A stretch of DNA of 64,000 nt from Rhabdophis nuchalis (Eukaryota; Chordata; Lepidosauria; Squamata; Natricidae), in NCBI GenBank assembly GCA_039707465.1, contig CM077647.1, positions 117,244,610 through 117,308,609 of the forward strand, in the 5' to 3' direction. The notes beneath the pieces are model-generated. The model worked only from the letters and a program-made list of their open reading frames with translations, had not been told where the DNA came from and did no database searches. The position numbers were made by a program, and so were the translations under genes. This document shows, piece by piece, positions 1 through 32,672 of this stretch (the stretch's first letter is position 1; every line of letters begins with the position of its first letter).

Positions 1-1428
1 AGTTTTTCAACAGCATCCTGGCTTTAGTTTTGGACACTTGAATTCCCTCCTTGTCCAAAGTTATATTCAGGCATGGTCATAAATAACACCCCATCCAATG
101 AAATATGACAAATACATCACCCTCTCCCACCATGGCAGAAAGGTTCCACACGATCCTTTTCCCATTCAAGATAGATGGCACAGAATTACAGAGGGAGTCA
201 AAGCCACCAGCGACATTAAAAATAGTAGACTGATATTCTGATATTCTGACTCATGCTCTAGTCTGGTCTTTCTGCACTGTGGTGGTATTTGTTTTTAATT
301 AGCTTCCAAGGTCTGCAGAGACATGTAATAATGCATTGAGATCACCCAAGTAGTAGTTCCTGGGAGAGCCTTGGAAGTAGGCAGGTGTTGTGGCAGGTTT
401 TAATAAAGTAAATGTCTTAAGCCAACTAAAGTTTAACATGCAGGTATGTATTTATTTTTTAATTTCTGGAAAAAAAGACATCAGAAGTTGTTCCCTGAAT
501 GCTGGTGTTTTGCTACTGAATACTGCATGTCTGATTTAGGAATTCCAGGAGTTACAAGCAAGGATCTGAGAGCCATAGAAAAAAACTATGAATTGTGAGC
601 TGCTCGTCCCTGAGCAATAGCAACATTAATTTAAGTTTCCATTCTTATTCAGAATTTACATACTTCTCCTGCTATTGACTGTTTTATGAGGGAGTTAGAA
701 TATATGTACAGCAACATTCTAGAGGGATCACATTTGGTCTTCCAATTATTATCCTCTGATCTTTTGAAGTAGATTTCTTACAATTATTACAATCAAAGAG
801 ATAATTTCAATGGAGCATATTTTAAGGGAAAATATAGTTGTCACTATCCTTAACTGGGTGCTTGTCTTTTCATGCAGACCTGTTTGATTGAATAACATTG
901 TTCAATAGTGCAGGTTTAAGAAAGATTGATTCTGTCTATTTTTAGAAATATAATTATGACCTTTAGTGACTTCCATCAACAGATTGATCAGAATTTCATT
1001 ACTCAATAATGCTGGAATTTATTCAGTAAAAAAACCATAGTAGTTAAAGCATTACCTCATTCAACCATTTTCGTAATTTATTTTTCTAGGTCCAAGATTG
1101 TTCGTTGTTCTTGACAATACACCTTGAGTACAAAAGCCATTGAACCATTTAGTGGCATAGTCTTTACTGAATAACTTTCAGCTTGCGAAGAACATTCTAA
1201 AAGTCGCCTGCATTCCTATTCATTGAAATGAGACCTCTGCAAGATAATGTTTCAATGGGTTCCCCATTTTTCTAGATGTGTTCAGCAGTGGCCATATTAA
1301 ATATTTTCTGGAAATGGAAGTCAATGCATTAGAGTTAAGCTATCTTTCCTCTGAAAAGCAGATTGTTTTCTGAAAGACTTAGTTTTAATCTCTGAACAGA
1401 AAAGAGTGTTGCAGAGAAGAATACTTAC
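1..1428. other. SMYD1 intron 4 (part), no exon seen
   Basis: This stretch follows the exon 4 donor on the minus strand. I looked on the minus strand for the next SMYD1 coding segment and found none, so exon 5 lies beyond the left edge. The DNA is AT-rich and apparently unique. No clear repeat was recognised. Confidence 0.6.
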
Positions 1429-21614
<20,186 letters not shown>

Positions 21615-22724
21615 GCCTCCTCTTTCTATATCAGGACATCTAAGCTTTGTTACACAGGAAGGTTCCCAGTGACTCAGATTCTGTATCACTCCTGCTCTTT
21701 AAAGACTTCCCAACTTTCAGAGAACCAATCCTATAAATGGGCAGTCTTAGGACCTCCCAAATAGTACCCTTCCTCCATAAGGAACAGGAAAGCCTTTTTT
21801 AAAGTTCATCAAATGCCTTTGCAGAGAGGAAAGAAAGGTTGGCAACACATTATCAAGGTTGTCTTCATGAAACCATGAGTAAAATTCTATTACTCTTTGG
21901 GGAAAAAATGATCATGCAATAGTTACAAGAGTACTGTCTCCTATTGGGAAATTAATGTGTGTTCTGCAAAGTATTTTTAGAAACCAGATGCTTCTGCCTG
22001 TCAGAGATCAACAGCTGAGAATCTGTTAATTGGAATGAGTGGTATGCAGTGTCTATTAACATTTAATACTATCTACTCCCCTTTTTAAAAAATTAAACAA
22101 TGATGTATTTGTTTCATATGCAATCAGAGCTATGCTAGGTTGAAATTGAAGACTAGGGACCCAAAATATTCTACGGTAGACAAAGTAGTTGATGATAGGT
22201 CCCTATCTATGAAAGGTGTAAGAGAACAGTATACAGAAGCCAGAAAACCTTGCAGGAATCACTTTCCAAAAAGGTAGGAAACTGCTTAACACTTAGGAGA
22301 AACATTTTAAAAATGTTACTTATGTTGTATTAAATACTACACTACACTAAATATAATACTATTCTTTACTATATATAAGTAACACTGTGCTGAATCTCTG
22401 TACTAAATGAAGTAAAATTTAATCACACTACAATATGAATTCCATTGCCTGGGAATATAAATTAAAGTTACTGTTGATACATGTATTGTAAATATATTTT
22501 ATACCAAATAATAAAGAGAGAATGGGAATAATAAAAGTCTTAATAATGTCTTAATAACAACCTTATTCTTGTAATTCCTATTACTTTGATTATTTCACTA
22601 AGCATGTTTGCAATTATAAGAAGTAAAATGTTTCATTAATTTATGCGATGACTTTAGAATTCAAACTCTGCCATATAACATCCCAGACTTAAATGTCAAA
22701 AAAAAAGACAAAAAAAATGTCTGT
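21615..22724. other. SMYD1 5' flank
   Basis: Contains the 5' UTR and presumably the promoter. I could not place a TATA box or muscle-type sites (MEF2, E-box clusters) with confidence. No repeat recognised. Confidence 0.35.
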
Positions 22725-23561
22725 GTTCTGACCCAGGCTTCCTTAACGAGCAAGAACCGGAGTCTTAGCCCCGGCAAAACCTCTTTTATTTACATGACTG
22801 TGAATTCCTTTCATTCACAGTTCACAAGGCTCCAAACAGTCTTTCAGATGGTTGTTTATCAAATATGAACCTTATCTCACTTGGTGAGTTGTCAAATAAC
22901 TAGTTCCAAACCAGAGGTAGGTTGCTCCCAGTTTGGCCCGGTTCAGCCGAATCGGCAGTGGAATTGTGGCCTGAGTCGCAGAACTGGCGACAACCCAGGC
23001 TCAACATACTCCTGAACTGGTTCCCCAATCTCTTATGCCATTGCCGGCATATTTCTGCGCATGCACATAACAATATTTAGTCAATTGCGCATGCACCAGC
23101 AACATGTGACAGGCGCACACGTGAGCGCAATGAACTGGTACTGATCGGTATAGGAACCCACCCCTGTTCCAAATGCAGGGCAAGGCAAAACTTGACATAG
23201 AGTCCCTTATAGTTACTTTTCTCTCTTGACACGACCGAATAAACTTATTGTTTCCTGCAAAAGCCCTCTCTCCATTCGCTCTTCTCTTGTTTCCTATGGG
23301 AGGCGCACCTCCAAGGTGTGACTTTACTGTTAAGTTGACCCTGCTTTCTTAGCTGTTCTTGTCTTCTGGCAGCTCTGCACATGCACACACTAGGAACAGG
23401 GTCCAGCTGTTCTTCTGCCTCACTGCTGTCTAATTCCCTCTCTGCCTCTGATGCAGAGCCCTCATCTGAGCTTTCCTCAAACCCTAGGACTGACCCATGT
23501 TCCTCCCCAACCTCCTCACTGTTCGACTGCTGCCAGCTCTGCTGGCTGCCGGCAGGTCACA
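22725..23561 (-). mobile_element. solo-LTR-like element
   Basis: Read on the minus strand it begins TGTGACCTGCCGGCAGCC and ends GGGTCAGAACA, so it has TG..CA ends. It contains an AATAAG/TTTATT region near the middle of its minus-strand 3' half. No internal gag-pol follows and no 5-bp target duplication is evident. A hAT MITE splits it at 22912-23166. Confidence 0.5.
22912..23166. mobile_element. hAT-type MITE, 255 bp, nested in the LTR-like element
   Basis: Starts CAGAGGTAGGTTGCTCC and ends GGAACCCACCCCTG. The 8-bp duplication TTCCAAAC (22904-22911) / TTCCAAAT (23167-23174) differs at one base. Confidence 0.85.
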
Positions 23562-23582
23562 ATAATCTGGCTAGTGGATGAG

Positions 23583-23830
23583 GTGGTACCTGAAGATAGC
23601 ACAATAAAGAGTAAAAACTGGAGAAGATAACAATTTGGAGAACAGTCCTCCAAAAAGAAATAGAAAGACTGTGGCAAAAGAAAGCAAAGATTATACCAAT
23701 AGTCATAGGCACCTTGGGTGCAATCTCAAAACAACTAGAGCACCATTTGAACACCATCGGCATTGACAAATTCGCTATCAGTCAATTGCAAAAATCAGCT
23801 TTACAGAGAACAGCTTTCACCCTATGATGA
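23583..23830 (+). pseudogene. LINE ORF C-terminal fragment (R4/Dong-like?)
   Basis: An open stretch reads WQKKAKIIPIVIGTLGAISK then KQLEHHLNTIGI before a stop. This resembles the post-RT region of R4/Dong-type LINEs. The family call is tentative. Confidence 0.4.
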
Positions 23831-26175
23831 TATTTGTAATACCACAAAATACCAACATCTGTCTATTCCAGATCCTTGGGAAGGACTTGATAGGTGGATA
23901 AAAATGCCAACTGCAGTCTGAACTGCTTACAGTGAGACAATTACCTATTTATTAACAAAGATGTTAAAGTTGATAATTTAATTCTTAATAACTTTAAAAA
24001 TCTTAATAATCTCTAATGCATTGTGGATATTGATAAATAACTTGAATTGTTAATATGACTACAAAATAGATTGTCAATATAAAATATTATCTCATAAACT
24101 GCAGATTTTCTATGTTTCTTGTTCAGCATTATTTTACATCATGCTAATATCCTGACATTCAAAAGCTTTTGAAAGCATAGAATGTGTATATATTATTTTC
24201 TTTCTAATTACATTACTTGCTTCCCAATCACATTACTCTAATATTAAACCGTCTGCTCTGCAATCCAGGTTCCGTTTGACTATATTTAAAAAGGTCAGCA
24301 CATAGACCATAGACTTTTGACTATCCATCCATTGCAATCTGGTTTTATAAAGCAGTGGCAAATGATTACTTATGAAATCTACATAATTTTGTACAGATAA
24401 TCAAGGATTGTCAATTTCTGCAAGGATTTTGTTATAAAAAGGTAGAATTACCAAGAAGCAAATAAATGTGTAAGAGTTTTAAAGAACATTATATGCTTCA
24501 TAACATTTTAAAAATGAGATTATTTCCACACTTTTTCATATTTATTGGACATCTCAGAAAAATATTGAAAAGAAATTGACTATCAATTTCATTATGCTGG
24601 AAGTGTAAGATAATGAAATGAACACTTATAAGTGGAAATGGACGAGATCATAATGCAAGGGAAGGCCTTGTTGGTAACTCTCATTTATGGAATTCCAAAC
24701 CTGCCGAGGCTCAATCAGCTTCCTCTCAGTTGAGCTCCAACGTATTAAGACATTTTTATTTTATTGACTGAGTTTTATTTGTGTTTCACCATATTTGGTG
24801 AAATATTTGACCATGTTCTTCCTTTATTACATTAAATTAGATTGTGCAATTGTGGTTTATGTATATTTGATAAGTTATTTTGAGTTTTTAAATAAGGAAA
24901 ATAAATAAAATCATCACTGTTCTGAATTTGTATAAAAATTATTACAAAACTGTCACCCGAGCCTTAAATGTGTTGCTCATTATACTGTCAATGTAAAATG
25001 GAAACAAATTTCATGCTAAATCACATCTTATTTCAATTGTTTCTTCCCTGATTTTATCCACTGCCAAGTAAAATTCTCCATTTCCTGCTGGACTCGAGGT
25101 CAATAAAACAGCCTGCTCTGCTTTGTAATTAAGCTTGCCCTCTACATTTTCTAATAGACCTCTCTAATTAATTATATTGGATAAAACAGCAGGAAATTGG
25201 TAAATGAGGCAACTGGTTGCAAGTTCAGCATTGAGAGCAGATCTTGGGAACCAAATATTACACTAACATTCCAGACACACTGGTAAAAACTCTTGATATT
25301 CCCCACTGGTTAAAGAAATGTCTTTCAATCCCATTCCTAAATTTACTGTTTTTGGCAACGGTATAGATATATGCTATTGTCTTCTGGGTTTAATGTTGGA
25401 CTTCCTCTCATGGGGTTATGGCGTAAGAGGTTCACCTGATGTTAGCCATGCTGTGGATTAATTTGAAATTTCTAATTTCAATTTCAACCTTGAATGCAAG
25501 AAAACGCCTCCAAAATAATTGCTATAAGGCTTGCTATAAGAATTGAAACAAAGGGCGCAGGGAAGTAAACCTGCCTTGACATGGGAGAAAAATTTCATCT
25601 GTTTCCCAGTAGTGAGAGTTTATTAATCTAATAAAATACACCAGGATTACATGGAGACAACTCAAACAAACCCTAAAAATTTGATAATATAGCCCCACCA
25701 TGTGGCACAACATCAACCATTGATGTAATTGAAAGTCACGTTTTGAATAATGTCAGTTGGAAAAGGAAGTACCAGGCTCCTAATTTATTTGTTTATTTGC
25801 TATCATAGACTAACAGGACTCTTTTCCTACAAAGTATTTTAAAATAAATCTTAATAAGGATTATTTTATCTTATTGCAATCAAAAATATGGAATTGTAGC
25901 AATGACCATAATAATAAACAATGTACTGTAATTGCTAGTGCCAGTTGTGATTACTAAAAGAAAGAAGAAAAAGAAAATTAAGTTAATTTAATTCCGATCT
26001 CACTGTATTCAGCTATTAACTTCACTTCTGTAAATTTTTGCCCTATCAAGGAAACAAGATTGTTCAAAGATTGATATGTATATGTCTTTTTTATTGTCAC
26101 ACCAATTTCATGGTGCTCTGTTTCCTCAGGTATGTGAAATGTATAGTTTCATTATTTGCATGTCGGTGTGAAATG
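23831..26175. other. intergenic, mostly unique
   Basis: AT-rich. A decayed L2-like 3' end (plus strand) is visible at about 24640-24912 (AAGGCCTTGTTGGTAAC.. then an AAATAAAATCA tail). Nothing else recognised. Confidence 0.45.
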
Positions 26176-26578
26176 CAGATAATCCTTGATTTACAAGAGT
26201 TCATTAAGTGACCTTTCAAGGTTATAATGGCACTAAAAAAAGTGGCTTATATTGATTTTCTACATTTTCACATTTGCAACTGTTGCAGCATTCCCAGGGT
26301 CATGTGATCAAAATTCAGAAGCTTGGCAACTGATGCGTATTTATGACTATTGTTGTGTCCCAGGGTCATGTGATCATATTTTGTGACCTTCTGTCAAGCA
26401 AAATCAATGGGGAAACCAGATTCACCTAACAACTATGTTATTAACTTAACCACTGCAGTGATTCACTTCACAACTGTGGCAGGAAAGGTCATAAAATGGG
26501 GCAAAACTCACTTAACAATGGTCTTGCTTAGCAACAGAAATTATGACCACTCAATTGTGGTCATAATTTGAGAACTAT
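26176..26578. mobile_element. mariner-like MITE, decayed
   Basis: Left end CAGATAATCCTTGATTTAC and right end GGTCATAATTTGAGAACTATCT are degenerate inverted relatives of the element end at 2979. Contains two copies of CAGGGTCATGTGATCA-like sequence. Confidence 0.6.
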
Positions 26579-26889
26579 CTATAATGGCTGAATTTGACAA
26601 TTTGCTTTGACTACTTTATTTATTTAATTACATTGAACCAGCTAACAAAATAAAGTTAAAAATATAAAGCAGAGATGACAATATAACTTTAAATTTAATC
26701 ATAACAGTATTTTAAAGGAAAGAAGTTGGCCCTGGTGAATTGTTATGAGCATAAGAACACTAAAACTCACACACCTCAAGCAATATGCAGAGAAAGAATA
26801 ACACACTAATGACAGACAAATTATAAATTTAGAATTGGTTACTAAAAGAACCATGAACTCAAGAAGAATCAATAAAGAATGACATAACG

Positions 26890-27816
26890 GAGACCTGAAG
26901 AGTTGGACTTATGAACATTGACGCGGAAAGGACTAATATTATGTTAGTGTTCTGGGAAAAAACTTGGGTCGAACTTTGAAATTTTCTTGCAATTTACTGT
27001 ACCCTTTATGTGATAGGATCTGAAATTTTCCTATACTATTTCTGTTTCCTTTGTGAAGAGAGAAGTAACTTTGCTTTTTTCAAATATTAGAGTAATCTTT
27101 ACATTTTTTTGTGTTGCTAATTGGGCAATTAAGCAAATGGAGAGGGGAAAAATAGTAAACCTTTTGAATTAGGAAGGATGTAAACTTAAGATAGGATATA
27201 TGGTTTAAGTTTTATAAGTGTTAGGTTATATGATATGGTATTTAGATCTTAAGAATTATTTTTTATGTATTTTAATGTTCAACTAAAAGGGGGTGTTTAT
27301 GTTGAGTTCGTTATAAGGTTTCTAATGGATTGATTATATACAGAATAAATATCAGATTAGGAAGTATTATGTAGCCTTTAGGTAAGAATGCTTTGATTGA
27401 TAGGTGAATAGAGTAAATAATATTTGGGATGCTTGGAATTATTAGAGTGGTGTATAGCGGAAGTCAGGGGGGTGGGTTTGAGGGTGGGATTGACTGGGAG
27501 GTGGGGGGGGGTTAGGGTGGAGGGTGGGGAAATATAAGTGGATAAGCAATATAGAGATGGGTATAATGGGATATGGTTATGTTATGATGCTGAATTAACT
27601 TAGAAAGGGTGTCAGGGAGAGATTGATGTATTTTATACTAAATTTATATCATGTTGGTCGGGGGTATAATACTCAATATTTGAATGAGAACTTTATTTTA
27701 AGATGGGGGGAGGTGAGGGGTATACTTTTTGTATGTGATTTTATATTATATGCCGGGGGGGTAAAAGGGGGAAAACTTGTCTGAATAAAACTTTTGCAAT
27801 AAAAAAAAAAAAAAAA
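26890..27816 (+). mobile_element. 5'-truncated L1 with target-site duplication
   Basis: About 0.93 kb of L1 3' sequence with G-rich blocks, a terminal AATAAA-type signal (TGAATAAAAC) and a poly-A run of about 19. A 16-bp duplication AAAGAATGACATAACG flanks it (26874-26889 and 27817-27832). The duplication has no mismatch, so the insertion is relatively recent. Confidence 0.85.
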
Positions 27817-27832
27817 AAAGAATGACATAACG

Positions 27833-29250
27833 AATCCAAAGCAATATCACTCAAGACCAAGCAAGTCAGAATATTCTGGGAACTCACAGAAAACCACACC
27901 AACAATCACAGGCATAGAATAACCAATTATTCTTTGTAAATAGATCCATAAATAGGAAACACTTTATCTGGAATTGGATTTGTTTGTCACCTTTGAGGAG
28001 AGGAGAGGCGATGGTCCTTCCAAAAGATAGAGTTTTCTGCAAACACAAATCTAGCATAAAGTGCTTGGTAGAGATCATATGACCACTCAGCAGAGTCCTG
28101 AAATGAAAATCTTGAAGGAAAGCAGCTATCTTGTGAAGTGAGTACATCAGAAGGAGCATAGTTGAGAGTTAAAATATGATAGTCGTCATTTTTTCCATTT
28201 AAGAAGCACTGAAGCAAAAGATAATTACTAGATGAGCTTTAGAAGGCCAGGGTTACACAATATTCCAAGCAAACTGGTTGCACTGTCCAGGTGATAAGTA
28301 AGAGTATGAAAGTCACCCAAGGGATGAAGTAATGTTTCCAACCATTTAGGAAGATAAAGCAGGAAATATAAATAAAGAACTACTTTGTCCTTATAAACAA
28401 CAAAGGCAAGAAGATATGCAGTTCCCAACTTAATAAGATGACAACATCACTACAGAAAATGATTACTCCTGATAAGAGGAGCAAAATGTGGGTGTGCTAC
28501 ATTTTAGTTTCAATAATGCTCTCAAATGGGAAGAGCCTAACGAGAAGGCAGCCTCAGAAGCATACGGCAATGATTCTGAGCCATCAACCAGCCCCATCAT
28601 TCTTGACCTGGAGCCAGCAAACGTAGAAGCCATCTCCACCCAGCCCTCAGGAAATCTGGTAAGTTGTCTCAAGAAAAAGTAGCGACGCATAGATTCATAG
28701 GCAGGTTCAGCCGCACCTGATCAAGATCAGCTGTGTTTGGGCAGAGTTGGAAACTGCTGGTATTTAAGGAGAAACTTTGGCTTAGCAAAGCTACTAGAGT
28801 AGCAAGTCCTGACTGTCAAATCATTTTCCTGAAAAGATTACTGTCAAGAGTCCAATTGATATACCCGTAGCAAACAAAACTCTGAGGCAGGTAAATTCCT
28901 CAAAGAATAACCTTATTGGATATGTCATATTGGCACAAGCTGGTGAAAACTGACTCTTAACTATTCCCACAGTTTTCACCTAATTAAAAGTAAATGTTTT
29001 TCATTTTCTTAAAACAATTAGTCACATGGTCCAATCAGGATACTGTCCAGTTGCTAGGTGACTCCAGTCCCCTCCTTCTGAGCACCTGCAGGAATGCCCT
29101 TGGTTCCCAAGGGAAGTATTTTGTTTTGATTACAACACCCCAATTATCTCTATTCCCCACTCCCTGTCCCTCTTCTCCAGTGTGTCAGTGTTGAAGTCTC
29201 AAAATGGCCTCAGTCTGGCCAGCTTCAGGACTGGCAATTACTTTATCATC
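27833..29250 (+). repeat. possible LTR-retroelement remnant
   Basis: The stretch from about 28480 resembles LTR-type repeat sequence that I associate with squamate genomes (a conserved GGTATTTAAGGAGA block near 28758, and a weak short frame LKWEEPNEKAASEAYG before it). I see no gag-pol core and no paired LTR. A host pseudogene is an alternative. Confidence 0.3.
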
Positions 29251-29998
29251 TGATTCTTTCTCTTGATGATCTTTCAGAAGCTTATGGTTTTGGTGAGTTC
29301 TAATTGTATACATATGCAAAATCTTGACTGAATTTATCATCTTGAGTACCATGAAATGTTTATTGCACCATTAAATCAAATATGAACCACCATTTGTGAG
29401 TCCAAAAGGGTAACAGTCATGGGCTTGAATAGTTTTGCCATTAATATAGATGGGGGTGGGGGAGAGAAATGATATTGGAAGACAGAGCTGTATTATACTT
29501 TTACTGAAATGCTTTCTCACTGAGCTAGAGAAAAAAGAAGTATCTTCTAATCAAAGAGAAAAGGAAGAGATGACTGCAGAGTATACCTTTATTAAAGTGA
29601 GCTCCAAGCTCAATCCAGGAGGAAGCCCAAAATATGAAGAATCTAATATTACAACTGAACTGGTTTATTTTATTATGTCATCTAAGGATTTTGACTTCTG
29701 AGAAACCAACTTAACCTTCTTTAATTTGTCCCAGAGGGATTATGGAATCAAAATCTGAGTAATAAAGCAGAAGGAATTAAGCACTGTATTCAGCTCTCTC
29801 AGCAGCTCAGACTAGGAAGTAGCTGTGAGGCTACTTGATAGGGCTTATTAGAATGAATATAATGGTATTTTGATTCATATAGACTACCAAAAAGCAATAC
29901 ATGACCAGTTCCGTCATATATTCAGATTTATCAGAGGTACATAGCCAGAGTTTATTCTATGATGTTTCAACCCTTAACTTGGAATTAAGGTCATAAAT
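29251..29998. other. intergenic, nothing recognised
   Basis: One 83-codon open frame on the plus strand at 29450-29701 has no recognisable family, splice context or start context, and I do not call it. Confidence 0.4.
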
Positions 29999-30440
29999 CC
30001 CTACGTCCGATTTGCTCCCACAGAGAGGGGCTTCTCCGGGTGCCGTCGGCCGGGCAATGCCGGTTAGCGACCCCGAGGGGAAGGGCCTTCTCTGTGGCGG
30101 GCCCAGCCCTCTGGAACGACCTACCCCCCGAACTCCGAGTCATCTCTGACCTCCGCCTGTTCCGCCAGCGCCTAAAAACGCACTTTTTTCATTTAGCCGG
30201 CCTGGCATGAACTACCCGACTCTGATCTGGCTTTTAGTGATAAATGTTTTAATTTTGGGGGTTTTAATGAGGTTTGAGCGCAGGATGGGGTTTAATATAG
30301 TTTTAATAGGTTTTGTATTTTGTATATTTTGTATATTTGTATTTCTATGTTTTTAAATCTCCTGTGCGCCGCCCCGAGTCCCTTGGTGGGAGATGGGCGC
30401 GGGATACAAATACGAAAAATAATACAAATAATAATAATTG
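29999..30440 (+). mobile_element. L2/CR1-like LINE 3' end
   Basis: Terminal coding block (degenerate SLWRAQPSGTTYPPNS-type reading), then the CGCCGCCCCGAGTCCC box, GGGCGCGGGATACAAAT and an AATACAAATAATAATAAT tail. Confidence 0.85.
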
Positions 30441-30689
30441 GATTACATTCCGTGCATTCGCATTAGAAGCTATCCAGGTCATGATGCTTAAGTGTTTCAG
30501 AAAGGATGTATAAAAGCCATCAATATCTATCTTTCTTGATGGAGGGCTTGCCTATATATAAAACTGACAAGTCCCTATACAAAATAAAACCGATCACATA
30601 TTGTCTCCTGGTGGTCTATATAAATAAAAACACCACATAAGATAATACAGACAAATAAAGACATTTTATCCTTGCCAATCATCTCTACC

Positions 30690-30835
30690 AGACCCATTAG
30701 AGTGGGGGAGGTAATGAATATTACTGGTCCCATCCCCTAAGGAGATACATCTGGTGGGATCCAGAAGAAAAGCCTTCTCCATGATGGCTTCCAACCTCTG
30801 GAACATCATCCCCCAGAGATTACCATATTATTGGT
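30690..30835 (+). mobile_element. LINE 3' fragment, second subfamily
   Basis: GGAGATACATCTGGTGGGA and the following block match the 3' end at 15100-15180 rather than the main L2-like copies. Truncated on both sides, abutting a MITE-like half end at 30828 (TATTGGTGTATAAGATCAC). Confidence 0.65.
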
Positions 30836-32592
30836 GTATAAGATCACTTCCCCCCCCCCCGCAAAAAGAGGGTGAAAATCAGAATGTAGCTCCACCCTCC
30901 CACCTGCCCCCACACTTCTGCCTCCACGCATCACATTTTGGGGTGGTTCCAGGCAGCGGGGATCCTCAATTCCACTCGAATTTTGATAACAAGCTTTTTA
31001 TCCTTTAAAACAAACCCTATCACCCTACACATATTTCACTGCAGGGGGTGGGATGGGGCTGGGAATGATTTTCATGGAGGCAGAAGAGGGATTTAGCACT
31101 GAAGACTTCACTCCCAAGATGCCCCCATCTTCCTACCTATAACCGTAGGTGTTGAAAGCCTGGCTTTCTCGCAGCAAGGCCCAACATAGCACTTCAGCAC
31201 TTTAGTCCTCCTATACGCTATTATCTTGTAAACACGCTGCTCTGCGCCTTTGCTGTCTCAGTCAGAGTCTGATTCCCAAAGTGGCCCTGTGAAATGGGAG
31301 GTCAGACTCATTTGGCGAAGGAGGCACTGCACAAGAAGCGTAAGGCAGTTGCCGTTATCTCCGCCACCTGGAACGCCTTCATTTCAGATCTGTCATCTTC
31401 CGCACATCCAGTTGAAGATCCACCACCCTCTGCCCTACATATTCATATAACAGGACAGCTTTATCATGGCAGCTGTTTGAGTGTATGATGAACTGCCTCT
31501 GCTTCCAATCATGTTCCACCTGGATGGGGAAGCCGCCACTGCCAGGCTGCAACAGATTGAGCGGAGCCGCCTGCTCCATGGACCTACCTCGCATCCCATA
31601 CTTACCCCCCTCTCTGCCACTGCTGGTTACTTCGCCCTTGTCCACTTGTGGTGAAGGGCTCAGAGAGGAGCCCAGGTTGGCAGGAGGGAAGAGAGTGTAG
31701 AATGGGAGGTCTGTCACCCCCAATCCTGATCAAGCAGTCCTTGCAAGCCAGCTGCCAGGGGAGTAATTTGTGTGGTTCTCCGGCCAGAAAACTTTGTAAT
31801 GGGAAGAGTAGAGGGGGGACCCATCTGGCCACAAAGCTCGCACTTGGCGACAGGAGCCAAAGCAACCTTCCACACGCCAGGTTTTTTTAATTGGGAAGGA
31901 AAGTGTTTTCAGGCAGCAGCGCCACAGTTCCTTCTCCGATTCCAAAAACGGTGGGTGTGGGGGGCACTGTAGACTCACCTTCCCTTTCTTCCTGGCCAGA
32001 TCCAAATGCCTTCGTTTCAGATCTGCCACCTTCTGCATGATTCCTGCAATATTCCACCTGCAAGGAGGTGGAAATATAAAATTTCTAAATAAAGAAAAAA
32101 AAGAAAACCTTGCACACAAGGATATGGCATAAGCTATTTCTCTGAGCATTTAAGGGGAAGTGGGACATATACATTTCTTTCTGATACCACAGTAACCAAC
32201 TGCTTCAAAAAAAAAGGTTGAATTTGGTACTTGACACATTTTGACACAAATTTTTGTCTCATTTGTTTGGTACTTGGTGTGCTGCAATAAGAACAGGGGA
32301 GTGGCTGTGGAGAATGGACAAGAAGATGATCACGCAAGGAAGTTTGCTGCAAAAGGAAGTGGGGATGGCCGCAGAGGTTGGACAGGGAATTGGCCATCTG
32401 GGAAAGGTTCCTGGTAGAGGAAAAGGGACAGACAGGTAGTTTTTCCCAGCTGAAATAAAGGATTATCTGATAAGTTATGTTATTTGTTTGGTATTCGTTT
32501 TTAGTACTTGTCTAAAAGTACTAAAAAGTACTTTTTAAAGTAGTTTTAAGAGTACGTTTTAAAAAGTACTTTAGTACCCCCCCAGAACCAAT
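30836..32592. other. unclassified GC-richer segment
   Basis: Contains two related blocks, 31376-31410 and 32010-32045, both reading TTTCAG-ATCTG-(C/T)CA-(C/T)CTTC. They suggest a repeated or duplicated element. Several medium open frames on both strands lack homology I can name. Confidence 0.35.
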
Positions 32593-32594
32593 TA

Positions 32595-32670
32595 CTATAT
32601 TTTTTCTGAGTATAAGACACGCCTTTGCCTCTTCAAAACCTTGGTGTGTCTTATACTCCAAAAAATACGG
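32595..32670. mobile_element. short TA-flanked MITE (76 bp)
   Basis: Termini of the family seen at 40378: a left GAGTATAAGACACGCC block and a right TGTCTTATACTCC block are inverted. TA lies on both sides. Confidence 0.7.
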
Positions 32671-32672
32671 TA

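Noticed and set aside
23381..23581. Ser-rich plus-strand frame
   Set aside because: It falls within an LTR-like repeat on the opposite strand and has no domain.
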